A DNA stretch of 64,000 nucleotides from Domibacillus enclensis (GCF_900156125.1 NZ_FTLX01000012.1:1-64000), one strand, 5' to 3'. Counted from the first letter of the stretch, positions 19,332-27,783 are shown. A program made the numbers and translations. The notes: generated by a model not told the origin, from the sequence alone.

Positions 19332-19483
19332 TTTTGATCATCCTTTTCCTGCAGGGTGGTGTCCTCCGGTGGATCAATCGTATGCTTGTAGCTGTAGCCC
19401 TTGTTCACGGTTAAGATCGATAAAGCCAGCACCGCAAGCACAACAATAATGGAAATGATGATCACAATCATCATAGTCGACAT
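19328..19483 (-). CDS. ytzI: Small YtzI-like membrane protein (51 aa)
   Basis: Short gene reading [10 protein letters not shown]..., with a single membrane-spanning segment at residues about 4-25 and a charged tail containing [13 protein letters not shown]. The tail resembles the YtzI family of Bacillaceae. AAAGGGGGT sits seven bases before the ATG (19481-19483). The stop overlaps the yidD start by four bases, which supports a real translated gene coupled to yidD. No function is known. Confidence 0.75.
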   Translation of the reverse strand: MSTMMIVIIISIIVVLAVLALSILTVNKGYSYKHTIDPPEDTTLQEKDDQK

Positions 19484-19520
19484 ATGGTATACCCCCTTTG
19501 CTTCAGTGTATCATGTTTTG

Positions 19521-19546
19521 GTTTAGATGTGGACGGTGCGGGGAAT
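19521..19546 (+). promoter_or_regulatory. SigB promoter of dps
   Basis: GTTTAG (19521-19526), 14-base spacer, GGGAAT (19541-19546). This fits the general-stress sigma-B consensus GTTT-N12-15-GGGWAW. B. subtilis dps is SigB-dependent. Confidence 0.75.
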
Positions 19547-19596
19547 AGTAAATATGTCGATATAATAAACAGAAATGTAGTTGGAGGGATTTTTTT

Positions 19597-20037
19597 ATGT
19601 CAAAAAAATTAGTAAACAGTGTAAACAAGCAGGTAGCAAACTGGACAGTCCTTTACACAAAGCTTCATAATTACCACTGGTACGTAAAAGGGCCACAGTT
19701 CTTTACACTGCACACAAAATTCGAAGAGCTATACACGGAAGCGAGCGTTCATATTGATGAACTGGCTGAGCGCCTTCTTGCTCTTGAAGGAAAGCCGATC
19801 GCTACGCTTAAAGAATCGCTCGACAAAGCAAGCGTAGAAGAAGCAGCAGGCAAAGAAACGGCGGAGCAAATGGTACAGTCTCTTGTCGATGACTTTACTA
19901 CGCTGACAGCTGAGCTGAAGGAAGCGATGGATCTTGCGGACGAGGTTGGCGACGAAACAACGGGCGATATGCTTCTGGCAATTCACCAGAGCCTTGAAAA
20001 GCACGTATGGATGCTCAAGTCATTCTTGAACAAATAA
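19597..20037 (+). CDS. dps: Dps family DNA-binding ferritin-like protein
   Basis: Binds and oxidises iron in a dodecameric shell and protects DNA in stationary phase and under stress. 146 residues. The ferroxidase ligands are in [15 protein letters not shown] and the following FEELY...[14 protein letters not shown], which is the Dps signature. GGAGGG precedes the ATG. Single-gene unit with its own SigB-type promoter and terminator. Confidence 0.95.
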   Translation: MSKKLVNSVNKQVANWTVLYTKLHNYHWYVKGPQFFTLHTKFEELYTEASVHIDELAERLLALEGKPIATLKESLDKASVEEAAGKETAEQMVQSLVDDFTTLTAELKEAMDLADEVGDETTGDMLLAIHQSLEKHVWMLKSFLNK

Positions 20038-20047
20038 TAAATGAAGG

Positions 20048-20086
20048 AAAACCCGGGTCCGCTTATGGACTCGGGTTTCTTTTATG
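20048..20086 (+). terminator. dps terminator
   Basis: Stem AAACCCGGGTCC / GGACTCGGGTTT with one G-T pair, loop GCTTAT, then TCTTTT. Confidence 0.88.
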
Positions 20087-20088
20087 TA

Positions 20089-20331
20089 TTAATGAAGCCG
20101 GCGATTATGTTTGACGGGTATTTGATCCTGATTAAACTTTTCCTTTAGTCCTTCGTATAAATATACTCGGAACAGCCAGGCAAGCTCGTCTTTTGGCATT
20201 TCACCTATTACGGACATTATATCCGTTTCAGACATTTCTCCAAGAACGGTGAGCGTAATCATATCCAGGTCGTCTTCTGTTCCTTGCAGGCGCCCGCGAT
20301 ACAGCTCAAACAACTCATCCACGAATTTCAT
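20089..20331 (-). CDS. Small conserved protein, DUF6154-like
   Basis: 80 residues, acidic and helical, starting MKFVDELFELYRGRLQGTED. I think this is the DUF6154 family of Bacillaceae, but the assignment rests on recall of the N-terminal pattern. No catalytic motif. AAGGAGG lies seven bases before the ATG, so the gene is well supported. It is divergent from the next gene, with a consensus cre site in the shared upstream region. Confidence 0.75.
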   Translation of the reverse strand: MKFVDELFELYRGRLQGTEDDLDMITLTVLGEMSETDIMSVIGEMPKDELAWLFRVYLYEGLKEKFNQDQIPVKHNRRLH

Positions 20332-20371
20332 TGCGCTGCCTCCTTTTCAAGAATATATATATAGTTATACA

Positions 20372-20385
20372 TGAAAACGCTATCA
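20372..20385. promoter_or_regulatory. cre site (CcpA operator) candidate
   Basis: TGAAAACGCTATCA fits the cre consensus TGWAARCGYTWNCA at every position. It lies 41 bases upstream of the minus-strand gene start and 68 bases upstream of the plus-strand gene start. CcpA is encoded in this window. Confidence 0.6.
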
Positions 20386-20452
20386 TATTCCAACTTTTTT
20401 TAGTGAATGAATGAGTTTCATTAAGCACAACCTGTAGAAAGGAGGGATTCTA

Positions 20453-20761
20453 ATGGAAAAACAGCCGTATTATATTGATCTGGCCAGTGGTGAAATTCAA
20501 TCAAGAGACGATGTGTCGCCGTGGAATTTCAGGGTTTTTGCCAATGACAAAGAAATCCGGTCTTTGAGAGACATGATGACAGGCATGAACGATGCTGAAT
20601 TCGGCAGCTTTTGGCGGGCTCATTTGCCTGGAATTCCTTATCATGAGGATGCAGACAACGACCAATATGACCGCAAGCTGACATCTATTTACGAAAAAAT
20701 TTATGAGCTCGGAGACGAAGATGCCCGTGAATATATAAAAAAATGGCATAATAACGTATAA
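20453..20761 (+). CDS. Conserved protein of unknown function (102 aa)
   Basis: I do not recognise a named family. The protein is acidic, soluble and has no signal sequence. It starts MEKQPYYIDLASGEIQSRDD and has a C-terminal helix DEDAREYIKKWHNNV. AAAGGAGGG precedes the ATG, and codon usage is like its neighbours. It is followed 33 bases later by the nudix gene, so it may be the first gene of a unit with ytkD, ytmA and ytmB. A cre site upstream suggests carbon control. Confidence 0.75.
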   Translation: MEKQPYYIDLASGEIQSRDDVSPWNFRVFANDKEIRSLRDMMTGMNDAEFGSFWRAHLPGIPYHEDADNDQYDRKLTSIYEKIYELGDEDAREYIKKWHNNV

Positions 20762-20794
20762 TGAGGTGAATGAAGTCAGGGTGAGGGATGTCAG

Positions 20795-21268
20795 TTGTAT
20801 ACATTTACAGACAAAAACGGCTATACGGTTTCGATGTCTTTTAAACAAAATGCACTTGGCCGAAAGCCCTCCCATGTCCTTGTTTTATGCCGGAAAAATG
20901 AGGCATGGCTGCTAACGAAGCATAAAAACCGGGGGATTGAATGCCCGGGCGGGAAAATAGAGCCGGGCGAATCCATTGAGGCAGCGGCGCGTCGTGAAGT
21001 GTCAGAAGAAACCGGTGCTGCTGTGTCCGACCTTCACTATATTGGAGAATATTATGTCCACGATCCGGTTTCGCCTTTTTTAAAAGCTGTTTTCTTCGCT
21101 CACGTAATGGATATAGAGAAGAAAGAGGACTATTTAGAAACGAATGGCCCTTTTCTAGAGCTGGAAGATCTTCAAACGGTTCGGTTTCGGGATCATTATT
21201 CATTTTTAATGAAGGATGACATGATTTTGCTGGCGCTTGCTGAAGTGAAAAGGAGGGGATTCGTATGA
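20795..21268 (+). CDS. ytkD: Nudix hydrolase YtkD
   Basis: 157 residues with an intact nudix box, GGKIEPGESIEAAARREVSE followed by ETG (pattern GX5EX7REUXEEXGU). B. subtilis YtkD hydrolyses (8-oxo-)dGTP and has been linked to RNA 5' pyrophosphohydrolase activity. Start is TTG at 20795, seven bases after GAGGG; no better-placed ATG exists near the conserved N-terminus. Overlaps the next gene by four bases. Confidence 0.9.
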   Translation: MYTFTDKNGYTVSMSFKQNALGRKPSHVLVLCRKNEAWLLTKHKNRGIECPGGKIEPGESIEAAARREVSEETGAAVSDLHYIGEYYVHDPVSPFLKAVFFAHVMDIEKKEDYLETNGPFLELEDLQTVRFRDHYSFLMKDDMILLALAEVKRRGFV

Positions 21269-22041
21269 TGGACTGTGTACCTTACCCGTCCCCTTCTCCT
21301 CGTGTCCGCCTTTTTTTGGTGCGGTACCGATCAGGCGGCTTGATGGTGAAAGGGTTTTTGGCAGAACCGTCAGATGGACAGCTGCATGATGGTTTTTTAT
21401 ATTTGCGCGGCGGCATCAAAGGAGTCGGCATGGTGCGCCCGTCCCGCATTGCGGAATTTGCCGCAGAAGGCTTTATCGTGTTTGCTCCGTTTTACCGGGG
21501 AAACCGGGGCGGGGAAGGCAACGAAGATTTTGCTGGGGAGGACAGGGAAGACGCATTTTCCGCTTTTGACTGGCTGCAGCAGCATCCGCGTGTGAACAAT
21601 GGAAAGATTCATGTTTTCGGTTTTTCGCGAGGCGGGGTCATGGCGATTTTAACCGCTATTCACCGGCCGGCCGCTTCAATGGTGACATGGGGCGGGGTTT
21701 CGGATATGACGCTCACCTACGAAGAACGGCCGGACATGCGCCGGATGATGAAGCGTGTAATTGGCGGCAGTCCTGCCAGGGCACCGGACCAATACGAGTG
21801 GCGGACCCCTCTCGAGGAAGCGTCTCATATTGGAGCGCCGGTTTTGATTATTCACGGACGGCTTGACCAAAACGTTTCAGTGGAGCATGCGTACAAGCTC
21901 GAGGCGGCTGTGCCTCATGCGGAAACGGTGTATTTCGATGAATACGATCATTACATACCACCAGCCGTCAACCGGCAAATCGTCAGCCGGCTGGCAAAAT
22001 GGATGAAGGGGGATAACGAATGGGAATGCCAATGGAATTAA
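21265..22041 (+). CDS. ytmA: YtmA-like alpha/beta hydrolase (S9 peptidase type)
   Basis: 258 residues. The serine nucleophile Ser121 is in GFSRGG, an acidic residue in IHGRLDQNVS, and a histidine in FDEYDHYIP, which together make a complete triad of the prolyl-oligopeptidase branch. The N-terminal beta-propeller of true S9 peptidases is missing, so the substrate is unknown. GGAGGGG precedes the start. It overlaps ytkD and ytmB, as part of a tightly packed unit. Confidence 0.85.
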   Translation: MMDCVPYPSPSPRVRLFLVRYRSGGLMVKGFLAEPSDGQLHDGFLYLRGGIKGVGMVRPSRIAEFAAEGFIVFAPFYRGNRGGEGNEDFAGEDREDAFSAFDWLQQHPRVNNGKIHVFGFSRGGVMAILTAIHRPAASMVTWGGVSDMTLTYEERPDMRRMMKRVIGGSPARAPDQYEWRTPLEEASHIGAPVLIIHGRLDQNVSVEHAYKLEAAVPHAETVYFDEYDHYIPPAVNRQIVSRLAKWMKGDNEWECQWN

Positions 22042-22262
22042 ATACGATGATCGTCACAAAAGGAAATGAAGTACGGGAAGAAGAAAACCGGTTTTCACTC
22101 AAGAAAAACGGCTATCGCCTGTATCCTATCAATATCCCGGTCGCTGTGCATAAAACAATGGACAGCGAGCAAAGCGGAACGGCTGTTATTGAAAAGGTGG
22201 AGTGGACGCAGGAAACAACGACCATTACGTATAAGCTCGTTTCTTTAAAATCAACTAATTAA
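22020..22262 (+). CDS. ytmB: YtmB, DUF2584 family protein
   Basis: 80 residues, MGMPMELNTMIVTKGNE..., closely resembling B. subtilis YtmB (DUF2584). Beta-rich, no known function. AAGGGGGAT lies before the ATG inside the end of ytmA (22-base overlap). Last gene before a terminator and the second repeat copy. Confidence 0.88.
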   Translation: MGMPMELNTMIVTKGNEVREEENRFSLKKNGYRLYPINIPVAVHKTMDSEQSGTAVIEKVEWTQETTTITYKLVSLKSTN

Positions 22263-22288
22263 AAAAGCTAGAAAAAAGAGCAATAATA

Positions 22289-22326
22289 AAAAAGGTTCGC
22301 GGAGGATAGTTCCGCGAACCTTTTTC
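22289..22326 (+). terminator. ytmB terminator
   Basis: Stem GGTTCGCGGA (22294-22303) / TCCGCGAACC (22311-22320), then TTTTT. Nearly identical to the pckA terminator 650 bases downstream, on the other side of repeat copy 2. Confidence 0.92.
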
Positions 22327-22333
22327 ATGCTTT

Positions 22334-22858
22334 TGAAAAAAGAATGTGTCAATGAAAAGCAAGTGACAACTTCTCTTTTTCAAAGCTACTGTGCTTGCGC
22401 GAACATAGTCAGGGCGGCTTCTGCAGGACTTCGCGTTCGGAGGGGCGGGCGGTGAGCTAACTTTTATCGCTACGCTCCAAAAGTGGATCTCACCTGACCC
22501 GCTTGGTCCCTCCCGAGTCTCCGTCCTGCGCCAGCCGCCCTAGTGGGGAGGAAAAGCAGTTGTCAAAACCCAAAAAGAAGCGGAATGAACCGGGAATAAT
22601 AAACGATTCTGCTCTTTATAAGAAAAAAGAGAAGATTCTTCTCATACGGCCTCTTGTTAATCATTGAAATAAGGTATTTTCAAGCATTTTTTTCTTCACT
22701 GTTTCATTAGAACCACAACGGGCGCAGGGAGGCCGGCGAAGACTCCCACTGGACGAGCGGACAGGCTGAAACAGCCATGGTTTTCGGGCTGGTTCAGCGT
22801 TCGCCCAGTAGGAAAGCGGAGCCGGCAGCCCGGAGCCCCTGTGTGTGCTTTTTTAGAA
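22334..22858 (+). repeat. Dispersed structured repeat, copy 2 (between ytmB and pckA)
   Basis: Second copy of the element at 15373. Module A shows AGGGCGGC/GCCGCCCT as a perfect outer stem, with the same GCAGGAC/GTCCTGC and inner stems as copy 1. Module B pairs ACTGG (22748-22752) with CCAGT (22805-22809), where copy 1 has ATGTG with CACAT. The variable ten-base apical loop is ATGGTTTTCG. The left margin is shared with copy 3; the right margin differs from copies 1 and 3. Flanked by two near-identical terminators. The 724-base interval holds no supported gene. Confidence 0.9.
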
Positions 22859-22944
22859 AGATAACCGTCTTTATTTTGCTCATAAAAAGGAACATGCTCT
22901 AAAAAATACCTATATTCTCTTGACACTTTTGTTTTTCAGAACTA

Positions 22945-22984
22945 TGAAAAAAGTTCGCGGAGGATAACCCCGCGAACCTTTTTG
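22945..22984. terminator. pckA terminator
   Basis: Stem GTTCGCGG (22953-22960) / CCGCGAAC (22970-22977). An A-run on the left gives a T-run on the minus strand for pckA; a CTTTTTG tail on the right could also serve the plus strand. Confidence 0.9.
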
Positions 22985-22986
22985 TT

Positions 22987-24576
22987 TTAAAGCTTTGGAC
23001 CGCCTTTTTCTTCGATTTCCGGTGCGACCCCCGCGAATTTTTTGAAGTTGTCGCGGAATTTGGCGGATAGCTCTTTTGCTTTTGTCATAAACTCGTCTTC
23101 ATTGGCCCATGCTTTGCGCGGAATCAAGACATCATCCGGTACGCCTGGCACGTGAAGGGGAATCTCAAGACCGAATACCTTCGTTTTATACGTTTCCGTA
23201 TGGTTCAGCTCACCTTCAAGAGCGGCTTGAATCATAGCGCGGGTGTAGGAAAGCTTCATTCGTTCGCCTGTTCCGTATTCTCCGCCTGTCCAGCCCGTAT
23301 TCACAAGGAATACTTGCGCGTTATGCTCATCAATTTTTTTACCGAGCATTTCGGCGTAGACTGTTGCCGGAAGCGGTAGGAATGGAGAGCCGAAGCAGGT
23401 AGAGAATGTCGCCTGCGGACTCGTAATGCCCCGTTCAGTTCCAGCAAGCTTGGACGTGTAGCCGCTCAGGAAGTGGTACATCGCTTGTTCCTTTGACAGC
23501 TTGCTGATCGGCGGAAGAACACCAAATGCATCTGCTGTTAAAAAGATAATTGTATTGGGGTGGCCGGCTACACTCGGATCGACAATGTTATCGATCAGCT
23601 GAAGCGGGTACGCAGCACGCGTATTCTCCGTTAAGGAGTTGTCGCTGTAATCAGAAATGCGTGTATCCTGATCCAGGACAACATTTTCAAGAACAGAGCC
23701 GAAACGGATGGCGTCGTAAATCTGCGGCTCTTTCTCCCGTGTCAGCCCGATGGTTTTGGCGTAGCAGCCGCCTTCAATATTAAAGACGCCATTTGCTGAC
23801 CAGCCGTGCTCGTCGTCACCGATCAAGCGGCGGTGCGGATCAGCGGACAGGGTTGTTTTCCCCGTACCGGAAAGGCCGAAGAACAGTGCGACATCGCCTT
23901 CGTACCCGACATTGGCTGAGCAGTGCATAGACAGCGTATTGTTTTCTGGAAGAAGGTAGTTCATGACAGAGAAAATCGATTTTTTCATCTCACCTGCGTA
24001 TTCGGTGCCACCGATTATAACGATGCGCTGTTCAAAAGACACAATAATAAATGTTTCGGAATTTGTCCCGTCTGTCAGCGGATCCGCCTGGAAGGAAGGA
24101 GCTGATAAAATGGTGAATCCAGCTTCATGTGTTGTCAATTCTTCCTCTGTCGGGCGAATGAACATTTGGTGGGCAAATAAATTATGCCACGCGTATTCGT
24201 TAATCACCTGAATAGGCAGCCGATGTTTTTCGTCGGCACCGGCAAACCCTTTGAAAACAAACAGTTCGTCTTTTTCTTTTAAGTAGCGGGTCACCTTTTC
24301 ATACAACCGGTTAAACACGTCTTCTGATATCGGCTGATTGACGGCACCCCAGTCAATTTTATCTTTAATAGAAGCTTCTTCTACAATAAACTTATCCTTC
24401 GGAGAACGGCCTGTGTACTTGCCTGTTTCGGCGCGAACGGCACCTTGAGCCGTTAAAACACCTTCACCGCGCTTTAGTACCTTTTCAACAAGAACGGGTA
24501 CAGAAGGCTGGCTAAGAATATTCGAGCCTTTCAGCAGCTCGTTAATTTCGCTGGAAACAGTTAATGAGTTCGTCAT
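22987..24576 (-). CDS. pckA: Phosphoenolpyruvate carboxykinase (ATP) PckA
   Basis: Converts oxaloacetate to phosphoenolpyruvate, the gateway of gluconeogenesis. 529 residues, full length. The kinase-type P-loop [13 protein letters not shown], the substrate motif RSPKDKFIV and the adenine-binding region are visible. AAGGATGG precedes the ATG. Regulated, by inference, through the CcpN-like site over its -10 region. Confidence 0.97.
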   Translation of the reverse strand: MTNSLTVSSEINELLKGSNILSQPSVPVLVEKVLKRGEGVLTAQGAVRAETGKYTGRSPKDKFIVEEASIKDKIDWGAVNQPISEDVFNRLYEKVTRYLKEKDELFVFKGFAGADEKHRLPIQVINEYAWHNLFAHQMFIRPTEEELTTHEAGFTILSAPSFQADPLTDGTNSETFIIVSFEQRIVIIGGTEYAGEMKKSIFSVMNYLLPENNTLSMHCSANVGYEGDVALFFGLSGTGKTTLSADPHRRLIGDDEHGWSANGVFNIEGGCYAKTIGLTREKEPQIYDAIRFGSVLENVVLDQDTRISDYSDNSLTENTRAAYPLQLIDNIVDPSVAGHPNTIIFLTADAFGVLPPISKLSKEQAMYHFLSGYTSKLAGTERGITSPQATFSTCFGSPFLPLPATVYAEMLGKKIDEHNAQVFLVNTGWTGGEYGTGERMKLSYTRAMIQAALEGELNHTETYKTKVFGLEIPLHVPGVPDDVLIPRKAWANEDEFMTKAKELSAKFRDNFKKFAGVAPEIEEKGGPKL

Positions 24577-24623
24577 GTACGACCATCCTTTGCTTAATTA
24601 ATGTATTCGCTTAACATGGAATT

Positions 24624-24634
24624 AGTATAACACA
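24624..24634 (-). promoter_or_regulatory. CcpN operator candidate over the pckA -10
   Basis: On the minus strand TGTGTTATACT matches the CcpN consensus TRTGHYATAYW at all eleven positions. It covers the -10 hexamer of pckA. In B. subtilis CcpN represses pckA and gapB during growth on sugar. Confidence 0.65.
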
Positions 24635-24651
24635 TTTAATTGAATAGTCTA
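24624..24651 (-). promoter_or_regulatory. pckA promoter
   Basis: On the minus strand: -35 TAGACT (24646-24651), 16-base spacer, extended -10 TGTTATACT (hexamer 24624-24629). About 50 bases upstream of the pckA start. Confidence 0.6.
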
Positions 24652-24696
24652 TACTATATAAATAAAAAAATCGTATTTTTTTATTATTTGGAGGCA

Positions 24697-24798
24697 ATGA
24701 TGTTACTGAAGCTGTTTTATTTCATATTATATGGGTGCAGATATGCGGGTCTGAAAAGAAACGAACGTTGCGCTGTAAACGTAAGGGGTCCTGATTAA
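24697..24798 (+). CDS. Possible small protein (33 aa)
   Basis: A short open frame from two adjacent ATGs (24697, 24700). GGAGG at 24690-24694 is five bases before the second ATG. The product reads MMLLKLFYFILYGCRYAGLK and ends in a charged tail: a short hydrophobic stretch, then basic residues. I do not recognise it. It lies between the pckA promoter and the metK promoter. The good ribosome site is the only support, so it could be chance. Confidence 0.3.
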   Translation: MMLLKLFYFILYGCRYAGLKRNERCAVNVRGPD

Positions 24799-24830
24799 AA
24801 TCGACAGGAAAAATTGTTTTCTTTTTTTGG

Positions 24831-24859
24831 TTGACACAAAGCACGATATTTCGTAACAT
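24831..24859 (+). promoter_or_regulatory. metK SigA promoter
   Basis: -35 TTGACA (24831-24836), 17-base spacer, -10 TAACAT (24854-24859), just ahead of the S-box aptamer. Confidence 0.8.
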
Positions 24860-24875
24860 TGACACTTGAACGGAT

Positions 24876-24990
24876 ACTCTTATCCTGAGCTGGTGGAGGG
24901 ACAGGCCCTGTGAAACCCAGCAACCTGCCGTATGATGATTCGGAGAAGGTGCTAAACCTGAGCAAGGATCAGCCTTGGACGATAAGAGTG
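24876..24990 (+). promoter_or_regulatory. SAM-I (S-box) riboswitch aptamer
   Basis: The conserved S-box core is visible: P1 strand ACTCTTATC (24876-24884) pairing with GATAAGAGT (24981-24989), GGTGGAGGGAC, GAAACCCAGCAACC and the pseudoknot-type internal loops. It senses S-adenosylmethionine, the product of the downstream gene. Confidence 0.96.
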
Positions 24991-25010
24991 AAAGGCCCGA
25001 GTAAAAACAA

Positions 25011-25047
25011 CCTTTCCTCTCTCAATGCCGGGAGAGTTTTTTTATTT
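25011..25047 (+). terminator. S-box expression platform terminator
   Basis: CTCTC / GAGAG hairpin followed by TTTTTTT. The upstream AGAG-GAAAGG after P1 can pair with CCTTTC-CTCT (25011-25020) as the antiterminator, so SAM binding is predicted to favour termination. Confidence 0.85.
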
Positions 25048-25108
25048 TCTGGATCACCTGAGGGAAATGAGTACCGTACACATACTGATTTTAAGGAGGA
25101 ATTTTTTC

Positions 25109-26305
25109 ATGGTAAAACAGCGTCGCCTGTTTACATCAGAGTCTGTAACGGAAGGACATCCGGATAAAATCTGCGATCAAATCTCCGATGCAATTCTTGA
25201 TGCAATTCTTGACAAAGATCCGAATGCCCGTGTGGCAGCGGAAACATCTGTAACAACTGGACTCGTTCTTGTTGCAGGAGAAATCACCACTTCATCTTAT
25301 GTGGATATTCCAAAAATCGTTCGTGAAACGGTAAAGGAAATCGGGTATGTCCGTGCAAAATACGGATTCGACTCAGAAACAGCAGGAGTCTTAACGTCTA
25401 TCGACGAACAATCGCCTGATATCGCCGCCGGGGTTAATGTTGCCCTTGAAGCGCGTGAAGGACAAATGACGGATAAAGAGCTTGATGAAATCGGTGCAGG
25501 AGACCAGGGCTTAATGTTCGGCTTTGCGTGCAATGAAACAGAAGAACTTATGCCGCTTCCGATTTCACTGGCTCATAAACTGGCGCGCCGTTTAACGGAA
25601 GTGCGCAAAAATGAAACACTAAATTATCTTCGCCCTGATGGCAAAACGCAAGTAACGGTTGAGTATGATGAAAACGGCAAGCCGGTTCGTGTGGATACGA
25701 TCGTTATTTCCACGCAGCATCATCCGGAAGTGACGCTTGAGCAAATTCAAAAAGAAGTTCGCGAGCAGGTAATTAATGAAGTCGTTCCGGCTGAATTAAT
25801 GGACGCAGAAACGAAATTCTTCATTAATCCGACAGGCCGCTTCGTTATTGGCGGACCGCAAGGAGATGCCGGTCTTACGGGACGCAAAATTATCGTTGAT
25901 ACGTACGGCGGCTATGCACGTCACGGCGGAGGTGCTTTCTCGGGCAAGGATCCGACAAAAGTAGACCGTTCAGCTGCTTATGCGGCACGCTATGTAGCGA
26001 AAAACATCGTCGCTGCCGGTCTTGCAGACAAGTGTGAAGTGCAGCTGGCTTATGCGATTGGTGTGGCACAGCCGGTTTCCATTTCTGTTGATACGTTTGA
26101 AACAGGAACGGTGACGGAAGAAGTATTGGTGGCCTTGATTCGCCAAAACTTTGACCTTCGTCCGGCGGGCATTATCAAGATGCTTGACCTTCGCCGTCCG
26201 ATCTACCGTCAGACTGCGGCTTACGGGCACTTTGGCCGTACAGACGTGGATCTGCCGTGGGAGCGTACAGACAAAGCAGACGCACTGAAATCAGCAGCGA
26301 AATAA
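25109..26305 (+). CDS. metK: S-adenosylmethionine synthetase MetK
   Basis: Makes SAM from methionine and ATP. 398 residues, full length, with the signature motifs [18 protein letters not shown] and [10 protein letters not shown], and the [16 protein letters not shown] phosphate-binding loop. The start is the ATG at 25109 after TAAGGAGG; an upstream in-frame extension would run through the riboswitch terminator and is rejected. Expression is controlled by the SAM-I riboswitch, giving product feedback. Confidence 0.98.
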   Translation: MVKQRRLFTSESVTEGHPDKICDQISDAILDAILDKDPNARVAAETSVTTGLVLVAGEITTSSYVDIPKIVRETVKEIGYVRAKYGFDSETAGVLTSIDEQSPDIAAGVNVALEAREGQMTDKELDEIGAGDQGLMFGFACNETEELMPLPISLAHKLARRLTEVRKNETLNYLRPDGKTQVTVEYDENGKPVRVDTIVISTQHHPEVTLEQIQKEVREQVINEVVPAELMDAETKFFINPTGRFVIGGPQGDAGLTGRKIIVDTYGGYARHGGGAFSGKDPTKVDRSAAYAARYVAKNIVAAGLADKCEVQLAYAIGVAQPVSISVDTFETGTVTEEVLVALIRQNFDLRPAGIIKMLDLRRPIYRQTAAYGHFGRTDVDLPWERTDKADALKSAAK

Positions 26306-26307
26306 AA

Positions 26308-26346
26308 AACGAAACCCGTCTCTTCGAAGAGGCGGGTTTCTTCCTG
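26308..26346. terminator. Bidirectional terminator, metK / ytoA
   Basis: Perfect stem GAAACCCG..CTCTTCGAAGAG..CGGGTTTC (26311-26340) with A-run and T-rich flanks, between convergent genes. Confidence 0.92.
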
Positions 26347-26347
26347 T

Positions 26348-26860
26348 TCATTTCTGGATCGATTTGTAATACTGTCCTTTTTCCGCATACTCGCGCACGA
26401 TGCGCGCCATGTCTTGTCGGTCCGCATCATTTACGTCGCGGATCACCTTGGCGGGCCTGCCGAATGCTACCGAATTTGGCGGGATGACTTTGCCGGGCGG
26501 AACGAGACTGCCTGCGCCAATAAAAGCGCCTTCCCCAATCTCAGCGTTATCGAGAATGATCGAGCCCATGCCAATCAGCGCGCCTTTTCGAATCCGGCAG
26601 CTATGTAAGGTGACTTGATGGCCGATGGTGACCTCATCTTCCAAAATCAGCGGATTATTCGGGCTTTGATGAAGCACAGAATTGTCTTGAATATTAACGC
26701 GCCGTCCAATCCTAGTTGGCGCAACGTCCCCGCGAATGACGGTGTTGTACCATACCGTGGACTCTTCTCCGATCACCACATCTCCCGTTATGGTCGCAAA
26801 GTCGGCAATAAAAGCGGAATCAGCAATAGCAGGGTGTTTATCTTTATACGGATAAATCAA
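26348..26860 (-). CDS. ytoA: Gamma-carbonic-anhydrase-like protein YtoA
   Basis: 170 residues made of left-handed beta-helix hexapeptide repeats. The three zinc histidines of the gamma class are visible in VLHQ, IGHQ and LHSC. Many relatives (YrdA/PaaY type) are metal-binding but of unproven activity, so carbonic anhydrase activity is only inferred. Convergent with metK, as in B. subtilis. Confidence 0.92.
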   Translation of the reverse strand: MIYPYKDKHPAIADSAFIADFATITGDVVIGEESTVWYNTVIRGDVAPTRIGRRVNIQDNSVLHQSPNNPLILEDEVTIGHQVTLHSCRIRKGALIGMGSIILDNAEIGEGAFIGAGSLVPPGKVIPPNSVAFGRPAKVIRDVNDADRQDMARIVREYAEKGQYYKSIQK

Positions 26861-26964
26861 GGCTGCAGCCCCTTTCTTTCAGAATGTGTACCGTTTTATT
26901 TTATCCAACAGCAAAAGATTTGTATAATGGTAAAAACGAGTGTCGTTTTGAAGGAGAGAACGTT

Positions 26965-27774
26965 ATGTGGAAATGGGAATGTGAAGGAAAGCCAAAAGGA
27001 GTTATTGTGATGGTACATGGTGCCCTTGAACACCATGGCCGGTACGGATGGCTGATTGAAATGTGGCGGGAACACGGCTTTCACGTTGTAATGGGTGATT
27101 TACCCGGGCAGGGCATGACATCCCGTGCGAGACGCGGTCACATTTCGTCCTTTAAAGAATATACAACAGAATTGTCGGAGTGGGTTCAAGCAGCGTACCA
27201 ATTTGACGTTCCCGTTTTTTTATTAGGGCATAGTATGGGCGCTCTTGTTGTAACCCGGTATTTGCAGGAGCAAAAGCCGGAACCTGCCGGGGTCATTTTG
27301 TCGTCGCCGCTGTTTAAAATGAAGCACACACCGCCAAAGCATTTAAATGTTATGACGCACGGCTTAAATTCCGTAACGCCGTCCCTTAAATTTGATTCCG
27401 GTCTCACATCGGACATGGCCACTCGCAATGAAGAAGTGTGGGCATTTGATGCTGAGGATGCGTTATACGTCCGGAAAGTGTCGGTCCGCTGGTACCGTGA
27501 AGTGGTGCAGGCTATTAAGGTCGCCATGGCGGGACCGGGTGAGATTCCGGATATTCCTCATTTAATTATGCAGGCCGGAGACGACCGGATCACCGACGGG
27601 AGTGCGGCCCGGCTTTTTGCGAAAAAGCTTGACCTGTCCGAATTGCAGTATAAAGAGTGGTCCGGACTTTATCATGAAATTTTTAACGAACCAGAGCGGG
27701 AGGATGTGTTTCAATATGCACTTGATTTTGTGCATAATCGGCTGCGCGCACTCGGTTTTATTATTGAAAAGTGA
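26965..27774 (+). CDS. ytpA: YtpA, lysophospholipase-like alpha/beta hydrolase
   Basis: 269 residues. The monoglyceride-lipase-type motifs HGALEHHGRYG and nucleophile elbow GHSMGA are visible, with an Asp in AGDDRITDG and a His in GLYHEIFNE. The B. subtilis homologue is a phospholipase needed for bacilysocin, a lysophospholipid antibiotic. ATG 26965 follows AAGGAGAG; an upstream in-frame ATG lacks a ribosome site. A TATAAT lies at 26923-26928. Nine bases separate it from ytpB. Confidence 0.92.
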   Translation: MWKWECEGKPKGVIVMVHGALEHHGRYGWLIEMWREHGFHVVMGDLPGQGMTSRARRGHISSFKEYTTELSEWVQAAYQFDVPVFLLGHSMGALVVTRYLQEQKPEPAGVILSSPLFKMKHTPPKHLNVMTHGLNSVTPSLKFDSGLTSDMATRNEEVWAFDAEDALYVRKVSVRWYREVVQAIKVAMAGPGEIPDIPHLIMQAGDDRITDGSAARLFAKKLDLSELQYKEWSGLYHEIFNEPEREDVFQYALDFVHNRLRALGFIIEK

Positions 27775-27783
27775 GGTAACAGA

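Noticed and set aside
22696-22926. Open frames inside the repeats that look alike between copies (for example 15686-15892, 22696-22926, 15320-15595, 56024-56224)
   Set aside because: They overlap the palindromic modules on the minus strand, have no ribosome sites, and differ at their ends. The similarity comes from conserved DNA structure rather than from protein selection.
24910-25167. Open frame across the S-box
   Set aside because: It translates the riboswitch and terminator; aptamer features and the metK start explain the sequence fully.
26884-26964. Longer N-terminus for YtpA
   Set aside because: The extra 27 residues show no ribosome site and run across a TATAAT promoter element; the ATG at 26965 has AAGGAGAG.
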